Shown: piece by piece, positions 13,510 to 22,133 of the stretch
Position numbering within the stretch: the stretch's first letter is position 1
Layout of the letters: every line of letters begins with the position of its first letter
Source: a virus
Reading direction: 5' to 3' (one strand)
Virus record (IMG/VR): IMGVR_UViG_3300034063_000546
Location: 1 to 64,000 of that record
DNA length: 64,000 bases
The notes under the pieces: generated by a model
Told to the model about the DNA's origin: nothing
Database searches by the model: none
The model's input: only the letters and a program-made list of their open reading frames with translations
Translations under genes and position numbers: made by a program

Positions 13510-14972
13510 TAGTTTTTAAGCGGTATGTTTACAATATCATAATTAAAGTTTTCTTCGTTATAAACTTTGATTCTTTCTATTAGATGATTGAGTGTATAAT
13601 TTTTTCTTGACTTGTAACTAATATCATCGGCAATGTCATATAGAGTTGCCTTTGTTTTATTGTCACCTTTTCTTAGGACTCTTCCGATTGATTGGAGGTT
13701 TCTGATTCTTGATTTACTAGGGGAAGCAAAGATGACATTATGTAGATTTCTTATGTTAATACCAGTAGAAAAAGTCCCGTAAGAAGCAACTATTATTGCA
13801 TTGTTTTCTTTTTCAGTAATTTCTCTGACTTTTTCTCGGTCCTCAGTATCTACACCGCCATGAACAAAGAAGACATGACGTTCTTCAACTGTGCTACTAT
13901 TTATGAGTTCGTACAAAGGTTGTCCATGACCCTCTACTCTTGAAAATAGAATTAAAGTATTACCTTTAAGATCAATGGCAAGGTTTCTTATAAACTTATT
14001 GCGCTTTTCATGGTTGATAATATACTGAACTTCTTCTTCAAAGTTTTCAAACTTATTTGGTGGATGTTTCAATAGAAGAATATTAATATCCAGTTTGGCA
14101 ACGTGACCCTTCTGCATCAGTTCCTCTGTTCTGATGATTTTGTATGAAGGACCAAATAAACCTTCTAAAACCCACTTATGTGTTTGTGTGCCGTCTAGGG
14201 TTCCTGTAAAACCGTAACGATATTTTGCATCTGAAAGTTTTGTCATTATAGATACTAATGACTTTGATTTAAACTGGTGTGCTTCATCTCCAACGACCAC
14301 ATTAAATCTTGAGAAATATTGTCGGGGAAGTTTGTAGATGGACTGCCAGGTCGTAATGATTACCTGAGAGTCTGTTTCTCTTTCTTTACCTGCATAAATC
14401 TTGTGGCAATATGAACCCACATCCCACCCATAATCTGCAAAGTCTTTATACATCTGCTCTACAAGGGATGTCGTCGGCACGACTATCAGAGTATTTTGTC
14501 CTTTCTCAACGTAATATCTCACAATCGAATATATCATCAACGACTTTCCAGAGGCAGTTGGAGATATCAACAACTTTCGATTATGTTTTAAAGCGTCGTA
14601 TACTCCCTCAACTTGGTATTCGCGGGGAGCATACTTGCAAATAGAAGTCATATAATCCTTGACTCCCTCTTTTGAGATCATATCATTGACTTCAAAAGGA
14701 AGACCATAAAACTTATTGTTTGTAAACTCATAAGTGTATTCATGAGTTTCACAGAAACGGGTAAGTTTATCTAATAGACCGACATAGATTTCGCCCGTCT
14801 GTGTATTGAATAAACGTATCTTTCCGTCCCAGTGTCTATTGCGAAACTGAGGCATGAATTTTGCTCCAGGCACATCAAATGTGAACTGATCCGCAAGTTC
14901 ATAATAGACGTGTGGTTCTGCTTTTATCTGAAGATATACCTCATTCTTTTTCGATATAACCAAGTGTGACAT
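13509..14972 (-). CDS. uvsW: UvsW helicase (RNA-DNA and branched DNA)
   Basis: 487-residue superfamily 2 helicase. Motif I ISPTASGKS is at 136-144, motif II DEAH at 229-232, and motif VI is seen as QSIGRVLRKG. The N-terminal 100 residues match the small T4 UvsW domain that reads PQFRNRHWDGKIRLFN. In T4, UvsW unwinds R-loops and branched intermediates, shutting off origin replication in favour of recombination-primed replication. In T4 it is a late gene; here an AATAAATA late-type octamer lies 21 bases upstream. Confidence 0.95.
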   Translation of the reverse strand: MSHLVISKKNEVYLQIKAEPHVYYELADQFTFDVPGAKFMPQFRNRHWDGKIRLFNTQTGEIYVGLLDKLTRFCETHEYTYEFTNNKFYGLPFEVNDMISKEGVKDYMTSICKYAPREYQVEGVYDALKHNRKLLISPTASGKSLMIYSIVRYYVEKGQNTLIVVPTTSLVEQMYKDFADYGWDVGSYCHKIYAGKERETDSQVIITTWQSIYKLPRQYFSRFNVVVGDEAHQFKSKSLVSIMTKLSDAKYRYGFTGTLDGTQTHKWVLEGLFGPSYKIIRTEELMQKGHVAKLDINILLLKHPPNKFENFEEEVQYIINHEKRNKFIRNLAIDLKGNTLILFSRVEGHGQPLYELINSSTVEERHVFFVHGGVDTEDREKVREITEKENNAIIVASYGTFSTGINIRNLHNVIFASPSKSRIRNLQSIGRVLRKGDNKTKATLYDIADDISYKSRKNYTLNHLIERIKVYNEENFNYDIVNIPLKN

Positions 14973-14993
14973 AAGTTCATATCAATACAAAAA

Positions 14994-15001
14994 TATTTAT
15001 T
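14994..15001 (-). promoter_or_regulatory. Late promoter-like AATAAATA for uvsW
   Basis: One base from TATAAATA, 21 bases before the uvsW ATG, immediately after the terminator at 15007-15030. T4 uvsW is also late-transcribed. Confidence 0.6.
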
Positions 15002-15006
15002 GACAT

Positions 15007-15030
15007 AAAAAAGGGGGTCAATTGAACCCC
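15007..15030 (-). terminator. Intrinsic terminator overlapping the uvsY stop
   Basis: Minus-strand GGGGT-TCAATTG-ACCCC followed by C and six T. The last UvsY codons and the TGA stop lie within the hairpin. Confidence 0.8.
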
Positions 15031-15449
15031 GCTTGGAACCTATGCCATTCAATAGCATTTTTGATTTGATATGTGCGATTAGAAATTGTCTTGATAACTT
15101 CCTCAAGAAACTTCAACATAATGTCATAGTATCTTATCTTGAGTTCTACCTTAGAAAGTTTTTCATCGCCATCCATATGCCTCTGTAATGCCTCTTTGTC
15201 CCTAACTTTATATGGAAAGGGTTCTTCTTCATACACCTCTATAGGTGCCTTTCCTGTGTAGTAATTATGACGTTCTAATTTAACTCTGTTATAAGTCTCC
15301 CTTGCCCTTTCACGCAATAAAGTAATTGTGTTGTAGATTGTATAATACTTAGCATGAAGTTGCGGTATTTTTAAAGACTCATCATGTAAATTGTCAGGGT
15401 CGATGACAGAATCTCTCTGCCACATCTCCTGAATTTCATCAAGATTCAT
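15018..15449 (-). CDS. uvsY: Recombination mediator UvsY
   Basis: 143 residues (T4 UvsY: 137). The N terminus MNLDEIQEMWQRDSVID and the helical, basic middle (KIPQLHAKYYTIYNTITLL, RERARETYNRVKLERHNYY) match UvsY. It helps load the UvsX recombinase on gp32-coated single-stranded DNA. The start overlaps the upstream structural gene (ATGA). Position beside UvsW, gp55 and gp46/47 agrees with the cyanophage core arrangement. Confidence 0.93.
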   Translation of the reverse strand: MNLDEIQEMWQRDSVIDPDNLHDESLKIPQLHAKYYTIYNTITLLRERARETYNRVKLERHNYYTGKAPIEVYEEEPFPYKVRDKEALQRHMDGDEKLSKVELKIRYYDIMLKFLEEVIKTISNRTYQIKNAIEWHRFQAGFN

Positions 15450-15991
15450 AGGGGTTTGCCGTTTTTATCCAGGATATTATAGACAGTATACTTGAAAGTG
15501 GCATCTGCTGTAAAGTAGGAATAGTCCTGTTCCTTCGCATCAAAAGTCAAAGAACTTAAAGACACTGGGTATAAATCTTTAAATTTAATTATAGCAATAT
15601 CTCTAAAGTTGCTATTTAAAATATGAAGAGAACCATCACTGAAAACAAGATTTGGATCTCTTATATCATCTTCATTTGTTGTCAGTTCTTTATATTGACT
15701 TGTGGATTCTGGAAATCCGATTCCAGTTAACCAATTATGTACAGAAGAATAATTTTCTAGATTTTCATCAACTATAAATGATAAACGAAGATCTCCGTAT
15801 GTTAATTTTTCCCCTGGAATATCAATATTTTTTAGGTATGATGGTTGTATTGCAGTTGCTAAGCTAATTTCTGGGATATTTGCGGAAGACGAAAAGAAAT
15901 CAACCTTTGGATATTTTGCTAATGAAAATTTAAATCCAATTGGCGATAAAAAATTCCTATTCGAAATTTGTTTAGCAAAAGGTGATGCCAT
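15446..15991 (-). CDS. Tail tube-like structural protein (gp19/gp54 fold candidate)
   Basis: 181 residues. The pattern GFKFSLAKYPKVDFFSSSAN, then IPEISLATAIQPSYLKNIDI, then GEKLTYGDLRLSFIVDENL and VHNWLTGIGFPES resembles tail-tube proteins, in which a membrane-like N-terminal strand is followed by a P-G-x-x-L-x-x-x-x-L-x-F-x-V-D strand pair and the NYxxxxxWL segment. It could be the tube initiator (a gp54 analogue) or a tube paralogue. It follows the gp23 terminator and shares a transcript with uvsY. No exact family assignment is possible here. Confidence 0.6.
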   Translation of the reverse strand: MASPFAKQISNRNFLSPIGFKFSLAKYPKVDFFSSSANIPEISLATAIQPSYLKNIDIPGEKLTYGDLRLSFIVDENLENYSSVHNWLTGIGFPESTSQYKELTTNEDDIRDPNLVFSDGSLHILNSNFRDIAIIKFKDLYPVSLSSLTFDAKEQDYSYFTADATFKYTVYNILDKNGKPL

Positions 15992-16013
15992 TGTGTTTTA
16001 TTTTTATTTAGAT

Positions 16014-16039
16014 AAAAAAAGAGGGTCTTGCGACCCTCT
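16014..16039 (-). terminator. Strong terminator after gp23
   Basis: Minus-strand AGAGGGTC-GCAA-GACCCTCT followed by a run of seven T: 8-bp stem with a stable GCAA tetraloop (GNRA type). It ends the head gene unit. Confidence 0.92.
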
Positions 16040-16059
16040 GAGTGATATGTGAATCGAGA

Positions 16060-17481
16060 TCACATTAGGTTGGTTACCTTTACTCTTCTGTAGTAACGGT
16101 TTGCGTTTGCCTTGAGGCGTCCTAGACCCGCAGTGGTTCCCTCAGCGAATGGGTTGGCAACTAGACCATAACGGGTCTTAAAGCCAATCTTAGGCTGGAA
16201 GGTGTTCTCACCAACGGCACGTACCATTTGGAGAGGAACATATGGGCAATAGAACAGACCAGCATCGTAAGGTGAAGAACCCTTATAACCGACAACGTAG
16301 TACTGGTTAGCAGATACGTTTGCCGAATATGGGTCAATATATACACGATACTTGCCTTGGAGAACACCAGCGAAGGTGTTACCAGTGTCATCAACGTTGA
16401 GGTTAGCGTTGAGTGCAGGGGTGTAATCAAGAACACCTGCCATGGTGAGTGCCGAAGCAACGTCAGCAGAGCAGAGGATCATGTTACCCTTGCCACGACG
16501 AGTTCTCTGGGCGATAGCGTTTGCATCACGCTCGATCTGGAAGATCAGACCCTTGAACTTCTCAACTGACCAACGACCGTTGGAGTCAACGTCGAGGTCG
16601 AAAGTACCAGCGGTTGCAGTATTAACAGCAGCACCAGACTCAGCAATCTTGTAGATGGTACGAATAACTTCGCGGTTGATTTCAGCAAGAATCTCAGTTG
16701 AGAGAATGTTTGCTAATTCAGCCTCAGCATTCAGACCGTGGATTGCCTTGAGGTCTTGAGCGAGTTCTAGTGAGTACTCAGCTTTCAGAGCTCTTGACTT
16801 AGCGGTAACGGTGACTTTCTCGATCGAGAATGCCATCTGGTTGAACTGGTCGCCAGAGCCATCACCTAGGTCTTCTGCATAATCGGTACGCATACCCTGA
16901 CCAACAGGATATGTAGTAGCGGTTTGTGAACCTTCTGGGTTCAGGAGACCTGGGTTAGCAGCACTTGCGTGACCAGCGGTAGTACCGAAACCAACGGAAG
17001 CACCGTCAGAACCAGCAACATAAAGACCAGACTCAAGATCGAATCCGTCGTTCTGACCTGAATATGCGGTATTTGCTTCGTCGAAGAATGCTTCGCCGTT
17101 AGCAGCAGCATCCATGGTTCCGTACTTGGAACGCATTGCGAAGATGAGTCCAGTAGGACCGTTCATTGGTTGAACGCCTGCGAGGTCATAAGCGACCAGG
17201 TTAGGCATTGAACGTCTGATTAGGGAGATCAGAACAGGGTCGAAACCTGCGACAGGTGAAGAAGCAGCACCACCAAAACCAGCATTACCAGTGCTTGAGA
17301 AGGTGTTTACGGTTGGAGCTTCATAGAGAAACTGACGCTCTTCGCGGAGAGCGGTCTCTTGGTTCTCTAGCAGGATAGCGGTAACAGCTCTACGATGAGA
17401 ATCTTTGATTGGATCAAGACCTTCGTAATCGAGAACTGGACTCCACTTCTCCTGCAATTGTTCTGCATTGAACATTTGCAT
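16060..17481 (-). CDS. gp23: Major capsid protein gp23
   Basis: 473 residues (T4 gp23: 521, precursor). N-terminal FNAEQLQEKWSPVLDYEGLD, the block PNLVAYDLAGVQPMNGPTGL and the C-terminal YGLVANPFAEGTTAGLGRL are typical of T4-like capsid proteins. LYE-A at residues 52-55 fits a gp21 cleavage site, so the mature protein would begin near Ala55; T4 gp23 is cut at an equivalent place. The first ATG has AGAGG at good spacing; a second ATG two codons later is also possible. It sits directly after scaffold gp22 with a small AT hairpin between them and a strong terminator behind. Confidence 0.97.
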   Translation of the reverse strand: MQMFNAEQLQEKWSPVLDYEGLDPIKDSHRRAVTAILLENQETALREERQFLYEAPTVNTFSSTGNAGFGGAASSPVAGFDPVLISLIRRSMPNLVAYDLAGVQPMNGPTGLIFAMRSKYGTMDAAANGEAFFDEANTAYSGQNDGFDLESGLYVAGSDGASVGFGTTAGHASAANPGLLNPEGSQTATTYPVGQGMRTDYAEDLGDGSGDQFNQMAFSIEKVTVTAKSRALKAEYSLELAQDLKAIHGLNAEAELANILSTEILAEINREVIRTIYKIAESGAAVNTATAGTFDLDVDSNGRWSVEKFKGLIFQIERDANAIAQRTRRGKGNMILCSADVASALTMAGVLDYTPALNANLNVDDTGNTFAGVLQGKYRVYIDPYSANVSANQYYVVGYKGSSPYDAGLFYCPYVPLQMVRAVGENTFQPKIGFKTRYGLVANPFAEGTTAGLGRLKANANRYYRRVKVTNLM

Positions 17482-17523
17482 GGGGGTTTACCTCTTTTGA
17501 AGTTTAAGTTTGACTGGTATTAT

Positions 17524-17541
17524 CTAAAAATCACTTTTTAG
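17524..17541 (-). other. AT-rich hairpin between gp22 and gp23
   Basis: Minus-strand CTAAAAA-GTGA-TTTTTAG, a perfect 7-bp stem spanning the gp22 stop. Too AT-rich for a strong terminator; it may protect or help process the gp23 message. Confidence 0.35.
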
Positions 17542-18637
17542 CGACTCTACCAAGAGTCTGAAGATAAGCTTCCATCATTGTCGAAACTGATTGAGTCTCT
17601 TCAGTAATGGTTTCTTCAGTAATGTGGTCAGAATCGTCTTTTTGAGCACCAGCATTTGATGGGAAGTATGATTCCCTCAGGGTTACTAGTTTCTCACGAT
17701 AGGTATCTTCACTATCAAACTCAACATTTTCGGCAAGAGAAGCGAGCTTGTCCTTCTGAGAAAGTGCAAGACCTTCAGCGACATCTGCAAAGATTACATC
17801 AGCAACTGACTCGGCTAATCTTCTATTAAGAGCAACATTCTTTTCGATTTGCTCGTTGAGTTTAGACTCCATTTCATCTAGTTTATCTACCATACTCTCT
17901 AAAACATCATATTTATCTTCAGGGATTGTTACATAATGATCTTCAAAAAGACTCTTCATTCCAGTGAGGAATGATTCAGTCATTTCGGTCTTCAGACCGT
18001 GCTCAACTGCGAGTTGATTTTCTTTAATCCACTCGTCAGCAACATACTCTAGGTAAGCATCAACTCTTTCAGTGAGTGATACTTTGATTTCTTCGATCTC
18101 TTCTACGATAGCAGCTTCATATGCTGCTTGCATCTCTTCTTTGACCGTGGCAACTTTTGCCTTGATTGCAGCTTCGAAGATTGTACGTGCTTTCTCTTGG
18201 AATTCCTCAGAAAGCTCTTCACCAGCAAGAAGGGCATTGACATCCTCTTCAATGTCATACTCTTCTTCGGTTTCTTCTTCAACAACTTCTTCAGCAGCCT
18301 CTTCAGACTCACCTTCAGCTTCGACTTCGGTTTCTGCTTCTGCTTCAACTACTTCAGCATCTTCCTCATCTTCTGCTTCTTCCTTCATCGCCTTCATAGG
18401 CTCAGCAGGCTTAGCACCACGATTAACGATATCATGAACAGTTTTGACTCTTGGTTCAGCAAGTTTTGCTGAATCGTCGTCTGCACGATAGTTATCTGGG
18501 GTAGGGCCACCTAAATCTTCCCAATTGCCAGTTTGCCCAGGTGCAATACCTGTGGTTAGCTTTGGCATTGGTTCGGCGGGGGCGGCTCCTTTGGTTACTA
18601 CGTTTTCCATTTCTTGTAAATTGCTACCAACGGACAT
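17531..18637 (-). CDS. gp22: Prohead scaffold core protein gp22
   Basis: 368 residues (T4 gp22: 269). A very acidic Glu/Ala block (about residues 85-135) is followed by long amphipathic helices (FQEKARTIFEAAIKAKVATV, LNEQIEKNVALNRRLAESVA), the architecture of the T4 scaffold that gp21 later digests to peptides. The C terminus MMEAYLQTLGRVAKK resembles cyanophage gp22. The N-terminal 80 residues hold three similar segments built around K-G/R-A-x-P-A-E-P-M, a small internal repeat. A perfect TATAAATA lies 30 bases upstream. Confidence 0.93.
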   Translation of the reverse strand: MSVGSNLQEMENVVTKGAAPAEPMPKLTTGIAPGQTGNWEDLGGPTPDNYRADDDSAKLAEPRVKTVHDIVNRGAKPAEPMKAMKEEAEDEEDAEVVEAEAETEVEAEGESEEAAEEVVEEETEEEYDIEEDVNALLAGEELSEEFQEKARTIFEAAIKAKVATVKEEMQAAYEAAIVEEIEEIKVSLTERVDAYLEYVADEWIKENQLAVEHGLKTEMTESFLTGMKSLFEDHYVTIPEDKYDVLESMVDKLDEMESKLNEQIEKNVALNRRLAESVADVIFADVAEGLALSQKDKLASLAENVEFDSEDTYREKLVTLRESYFPSNAGAQKDDSDHITEETITEETQSVSTMMEAYLQTLGRVAKK

Positions 18638-18667
18638 TTGTTTAGATATTTGGATATAATCTATATT

Positions 18668-18675
18668 TATTTATA
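18668..18675 (-). promoter_or_regulatory. Late promoter TATAAATA for gp22-gp23
   Basis: Perfect late octamer, 30 bases before the gp22 ATG, in the short gap after gp21. It would drive the scaffold and major capsid genes separately from the protease. Confidence 0.75.
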
Positions 18676-18677
18676 AA

Positions 18678-19328
18678 TTATAGATTTGAAAGAAATTCCT
18701 GGAACAATTCAATTTTGTTTTCCTGGAGTCTTTTTTCATCAACAAGAGTGTTGATTCTTTTCTGAGTTTGTTCGGCAAGTCTTTCACGAAGAATTCCACC
18801 TTCCCAAACCCACTCTTTACCTTCCATAATTCCCTGAACAAAAGCATCAGGAGCAGAAGGGTCGGCAACGATATCTGCCGCAGTTGCAAGCATGAAATCT
18901 TCGCCAACAATTTTGTGACCTTCGTTGGTCATTTTTAATGAACCAACACCACGAGAAGAAACGCCGAGACAAACACCTTCACCAATGAGGGACTTTGCAA
19001 TCTTACCCATTGGAGTTTCTAGGAGTTGTGCCTTACCAATAAAATTAGTTCCCTTTTGCTCAAGAGAAACAATCTTATGAGAAACACGGTCAAGATTGAC
19101 GGTAGGACCATCAGGATGGCCAAGTTCTCCTAAAGCACGACCTTTAGCAACAAAGGCTTCATTATATCTTTCGACTTCTCTTGAAAGAGTTGCCATTGGA
19201 TACATTCTTCCATTGCGATTGCAAATATCACCTTGAAGGAAAATACCCTCAATATACATTTTCTTTTCAGCACCTTTTCCTTCGGTGATGAATTTTACCT
19301 GTTGTACTTCTTCTGTGATGAGTTTCAT
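18678..19328 (-). CDS. gp21: Prohead core protease gp21
   Basis: 216 residues (T4 gp21: 212). Serine protease that cleaves head precursors after Glu in I/L-x-E motifs. The His-containing LGELGHPDGP (H71) and the Ser-containing LGVSSRGVGS (S124/S125) are the two catalytic segments of this family. The N terminus starts MKLITEEVQQVKFITE and the C terminus NKIELFQEFLSNL. It lies between the gp67-like core gene and gp22, as in T4. Confidence 0.95.
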   Translation of the reverse strand: MKLITEEVQQVKFITEGKGAEKKMYIEGIFLQGDICNRNGRMYPMATLSREVERYNEAFVAKGRALGELGHPDGPTVNLDRVSHKIVSLEQKGTNFIGKAQLLETPMGKIAKSLIGEGVCLGVSSRGVGSLKMTNEGHKIVGEDFMLATAADIVADPSAPDAFVQGIMEGKEWVWEGGILRERLAEQTQKRINTLVDEKRLQENKIELFQEFLSNL

Positions 19329-19329
19329 T

Positions 19330-19593
19330 TTAGTTTGTAAATGCTACTTTATTTGCTTTAATTGCACTGCTAGACCAAATAACATCAGAAGGTGGTTTTG
19401 CTAAAAACTCAACAGATCCCCCTGGCATTGCAAAATAATTTGTTGATGCAGCACCAACTAAGGTACTAATTCCAACTGTCACAATTCCTGCAGTATTGTT
19501 ATACAAACGAACGCAAGTTGCATCACTGATACTTGATGCAGCCCCTGCTGTCGTTGGTGTTGTTACTTCTGTTGCAACGATTTTGGTAAGCAT
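19330..19593 (-). CDS. Small virion-type hypothetical protein
   Basis: 87 residues, inserted between the gp67-like gene and gp21. Rich in Ala, Thr, Ser and Val, with a beta-sandwich look (ATCVRLYNNTAGIVTVGIST, YFAMPGGSVEFLAKPPSDVI). Such small beta proteins in cyanophages are often found in virions, perhaps as capsid decoration, but I do not recognise a family. Its ATG overlaps the previous stop (TAATG), so it shares the late transcript from 19789. Confidence 0.65.
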   Translation of the reverse strand: MLTKIVATEVTTPTTAGAASSISDATCVRLYNNTAGIVTVGISTLVGAASTNYFAMPGGSVEFLAKPPSDVIWSSSAIKANKVAFTN

Positions 19594-19766
19594 TATGCTT
19601 TTTCCTCTTCTGAATCTACTTCTTCCATACTGAATAAAGAGTTAGCTACTTCTGGGCGAAGTGCTTCAATCTTTTCCCCAGCTTTTGCAAAAAGTGCATC
19701 TTTAATTTGTGCTGAAATATCTGAGGGGGAAGCATCAGACACTACCATGTTAATAAGGTCTTCCAT
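19593..19766 (-). CDS. gp67: Prohead core protein, gp67-like
   Basis: 57 residues, ATG at 19766, stop TAA at 19593. Sequence MEDLINMVVSDASPSDISAQ then IKDALFAKAGEKIEALRPEV and an acidic tail (MEEVDSEEEKA). T4 gp67 is a similarly small core protein with an N-terminal helix (MEGLIEAIKSND...) and an acidic tail, encoded between 20 and 21, the same position. A late promoter lies 22 bases upstream. The protein would be incorporated into the prohead core and degraded by gp21. Confidence 0.75.
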   Translation of the reverse strand: MEDLINMVVSDASPSDISAQIKDALFAKAGEKIEALRPEVANSLFSMEEVDSEEEKA

Positions 19767-19788
19767 TTTTTTAATATAGTAATATGAT

Positions 19789-19796
19789 TATTTATA
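19789..19796 (-). promoter_or_regulatory. Late promoter TATAAATA for the gp67-gp21 unit
   Basis: Perfect octamer, 22 bases before the gp67-like ATG, in the gap after gp20. Confidence 0.78.
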
Positions 19797-19798
19797 TT

Positions 19799-21487
19799 TT
19801 AGATCTTCCCGCCTTTTGGTTCTGGTAAAACCCCTGCTTCAGTTGCATCACCACTTGGAGCTGGCGGTTCAATTGGAACTTCTCCCATTTGACCATTTAT
19901 TTGATCTCCACCTGCAGGTTGTTGAGGTAGAGGTTCTCCAGTAATTGGATCAACTTGAGATGGGTCTGGAAGAATTCCTTTTTTAATTTCATCCTCAATT
20001 TGCTCATCAATCTCAATAATTTCAGAATCAGTTTGGCGAAGAATTCTTTTTCTTACATATTCTGTTGAGTAATACTTACCAATGTAAGGTTCTACTGTTG
20101 CAAGAATGCCAAGTCTATTTTGAATAAGTTCTGCTTCTTTAAGTTCAGCAAACTGATTATCATATAAAAAGTCATACTGAATATGATCACTGATTTTTTC
20201 CCAATCTTCTGCTGCAATAATGTTCTTGAGAATCAATTGCGTCTTCAATAAATCATTGAATAAATTTGCAAATCTTTTTCTAAGTCTTCCTACAAATTTA
20301 GAGAAATTGAGTTCATCTCTGAGAATCTCTGATGAACGACCAAGATTGAATCCATCCCCACCGCCAGGTAGTCTTGATTCTGGAACACCTAATGAACGAT
20401 ACAATTTCTTTTGGAAATATTCAATGTCAGAAAGTTCTCCAAGATTTTGCCCGCCAGGAAGAGTTGTGATTTCTGTACCACGACCACCCTCTCTTCTTGG
20501 AAGCCAAAAGTCTTCAAGCATGGACATCATTTTTTTATCATCACGAATCTCACCTGTATTTGCATCATAGACCATTTTATTTCTATAACGCATCATCACA
20601 TCTTTAAGGTATTGCTCTGCCTTTACCTTTGGAAGATTACCAACATCGATGTAGAAAATTCTGCGTTCTGGAGCACGAGATAATCTATAGATAACCAAAG
20701 AGTCCTCAATCATTCTTAGTTGATTGAGTGCTTTGATTGCCTTATGTAGATATGAAAGAACTGTACTTTTATTTCTATCGATTAATCCAGAAGTACAATA
20801 TGTAATTGAATCTTTTGCAATTTTGATTGTACCTTTTTGTCCAGTGAATCCTGAAAATCCACCAGGACCTTTCATACTATCTTGAGTATATACAAAATAC
20901 TCTTCGATTTCAGGATAAGTAATACTTTCTTTAGTATAATTAAGATTGGCAGTTTGAAGTTTATTTGGATCTCTTTTCTTTTCTTGTCTAATGTGCTTAA
21001 TTTTTAGTGGGTCAATGTATCTTAATTCCTTGATGCCATCTGTTGGATTTTTAAGATCAATAACCTTTAGATAAAAAATTCTTCCATCAACATACCAATT
21101 TCTAAAAATTTCGTGACATTTTTTGTCAAAGTCTAAAATTTCTTTGATATATTTAAACTCTTCTCTAATTGCAGATTTTAATCTATCACTAGCATTCAAA
21201 TTTGAAAGTTCAATCTCTACAGGGGAATCATACAAATCGCTAACGATTGCTTCATTTACAACATCTTCAATGGCTTTATCACATTCTGGGTGTAAAGCCA
21301 TTTCACGATATCTTTTGATTAAATCAAACTCAGTTCTATATACCCCTTCTATATCAACATACTGACCATAAAATCCAGATTGGAGATAGAAATCAACCCC
21401 GTCCTCATTATTAGGGGGGACGGGGGATGCTATGGATTTGGATTTTTGTTCTGAATCTTCAATCGAAAAACCAAAAAGTTTCGCCAT
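19799..21487 (-). CDS. gp20: Portal vertex protein gp20
   Basis: 562 residues (T4 gp20: 524). Typical portal segments are DLIKRYREMALHPECDKAIE, NRNKSTVLSYLHKAIKALNQ, LRMIEDSLVIYRLSRAPERR and GSLGVPESRLPGG-like RSLGVPESRLPGGGDGFNLG. The dodecameric portal nucleates prohead assembly, passes DNA in and out, and binds gp17 and the neck. The last 60 residues are Pro/Gly-rich and disordered-looking (PLPQQPAGGDQINGQMGEVP). It is downstream of gp19, in T4 order. Confidence 0.97.
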   Translation of the reverse strand: MAKLFGFSIEDSEQKSKSIASPVPPNNEDGVDFYLQSGFYGQYVDIEGVYRTEFDLIKRYREMALHPECDKAIEDVVNEAIVSDLYDSPVEIELSNLNASDRLKSAIREEFKYIKEILDFDKKCHEIFRNWYVDGRIFYLKVIDLKNPTDGIKELRYIDPLKIKHIRQEKKRDPNKLQTANLNYTKESITYPEIEEYFVYTQDSMKGPGGFSGFTGQKGTIKIAKDSITYCTSGLIDRNKSTVLSYLHKAIKALNQLRMIEDSLVIYRLSRAPERRIFYIDVGNLPKVKAEQYLKDVMMRYRNKMVYDANTGEIRDDKKMMSMLEDFWLPRREGGRGTEITTLPGGQNLGELSDIEYFQKKLYRSLGVPESRLPGGGDGFNLGRSSEILRDELNFSKFVGRLRKRFANLFNDLLKTQLILKNIIAAEDWEKISDHIQYDFLYDNQFAELKEAELIQNRLGILATVEPYIGKYYSTEYVRKRILRQTDSEIIEIDEQIEDEIKKGILPDPSQVDPITGEPLPQQPAGGDQINGQMGEVPIEPPAPSGDATEAGVLPEPKGGKI

Positions 21488-21520
21488 TTTATAACTTGAA
21501 TTTATCTATTATTCTATTAT

Positions 21521-22111
21521 TTAGTTGATGTTTTCTCCACCCGCTTGAGGAGCATTACCCTTGATAGCTTCCCACCAATGCACTTGCATCTCAACTGTGA
21601 ATTCCTGAATGCCCTCAGTATCATACGAAAGGTTAATTGGAGCAATATTAGTTGGGAAGATATCATAGAAATGATATGCTCTCAGAGTTTCTCCACTACG
21701 ATCTAACTGATAGACAAATGCATCTGCTTGATAAGATGCAGGATCAGTTGAACCAGTGTTATCAGATACTCTGTTGATTGAATTCATCCACTTCTCAAAT
21801 GCCGAACGAATTGCAAAATCAGTATCGTTGATAACGGTGATTGTCCAACTATCAAAGGTTCTGTCGCCAGCAACATGAAGAACACGACCTCTAAATGGAA
21901 CGGTCACATCCGAAATGTTCGAAGCAGGTAAGTTTGCTGCTTTAACTAAGAATCTTGCTTTATCAAGAACTTCTGAACTTGCTGGAGCAATATCTGGGAA
22001 TGAAAGTACAACCTCAAACAGGTTGCTTCTAGCACCACCACCAGTCAGCTTACTCTTGAAGTCGGTAATCTTTCTTAATGGGGGTGGATTTAATTGGGTT
22101 CTGGTAGCCAT
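21521..22111 (-). CDS. gp19: Tail tube protein gp19
   Basis: 196 residues (T4 gp19: 163). NLFEVVLSFPDIAP, AANLPASNISDVTVPFRGR, FDSWTITVINDTDFAIRSAF, EKWMNSINR and the C-terminal YDTEGIQEFTVEMQVHWWEA follow the T4 tail tube pattern. Hexameric rings stack to form the inner tube through which DNA passes. The start is preceded by AGAGG. It lies directly between sheath gp18 and portal gp20. Confidence 0.95.
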   Translation of the reverse strand: MATRTQLNPPPLRKITDFKSKLTGGGARSNLFEVVLSFPDIAPASSEVLDKARFLVKAANLPASNISDVTVPFRGRVLHVAGDRTFDSWTITVINDTDFAIRSAFEKWMNSINRVSDNTGSTDPASYQADAFVYQLDRSGETLRAYHFYDIFPTNIAPINLSYDTEGIQEFTVEMQVHWWEAIKGNAPQAGGENIN

Positions 22112-22133
22112 AGTTTTAAAACCTCTAAGTTAA

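Noticed and set aside
15446-15991. Naming the 181-residue gene gp54
   Set aside because: Tube-like pattern is visible, but I cannot distinguish tube initiator from tube paralogue, and T4 gp54 lies elsewhere in T4.
21518-21525. CTAAATA as a late promoter for gp20
   Set aside because: Two mismatches from TATAAATA, and it consists of the gp19 stop context (AAC TAA). The same heptamer occurs inside the gp16 coding end near 30129, so it is not specific. Similar sites at 16005 and 38539 were left out of the promoter list for this reason.
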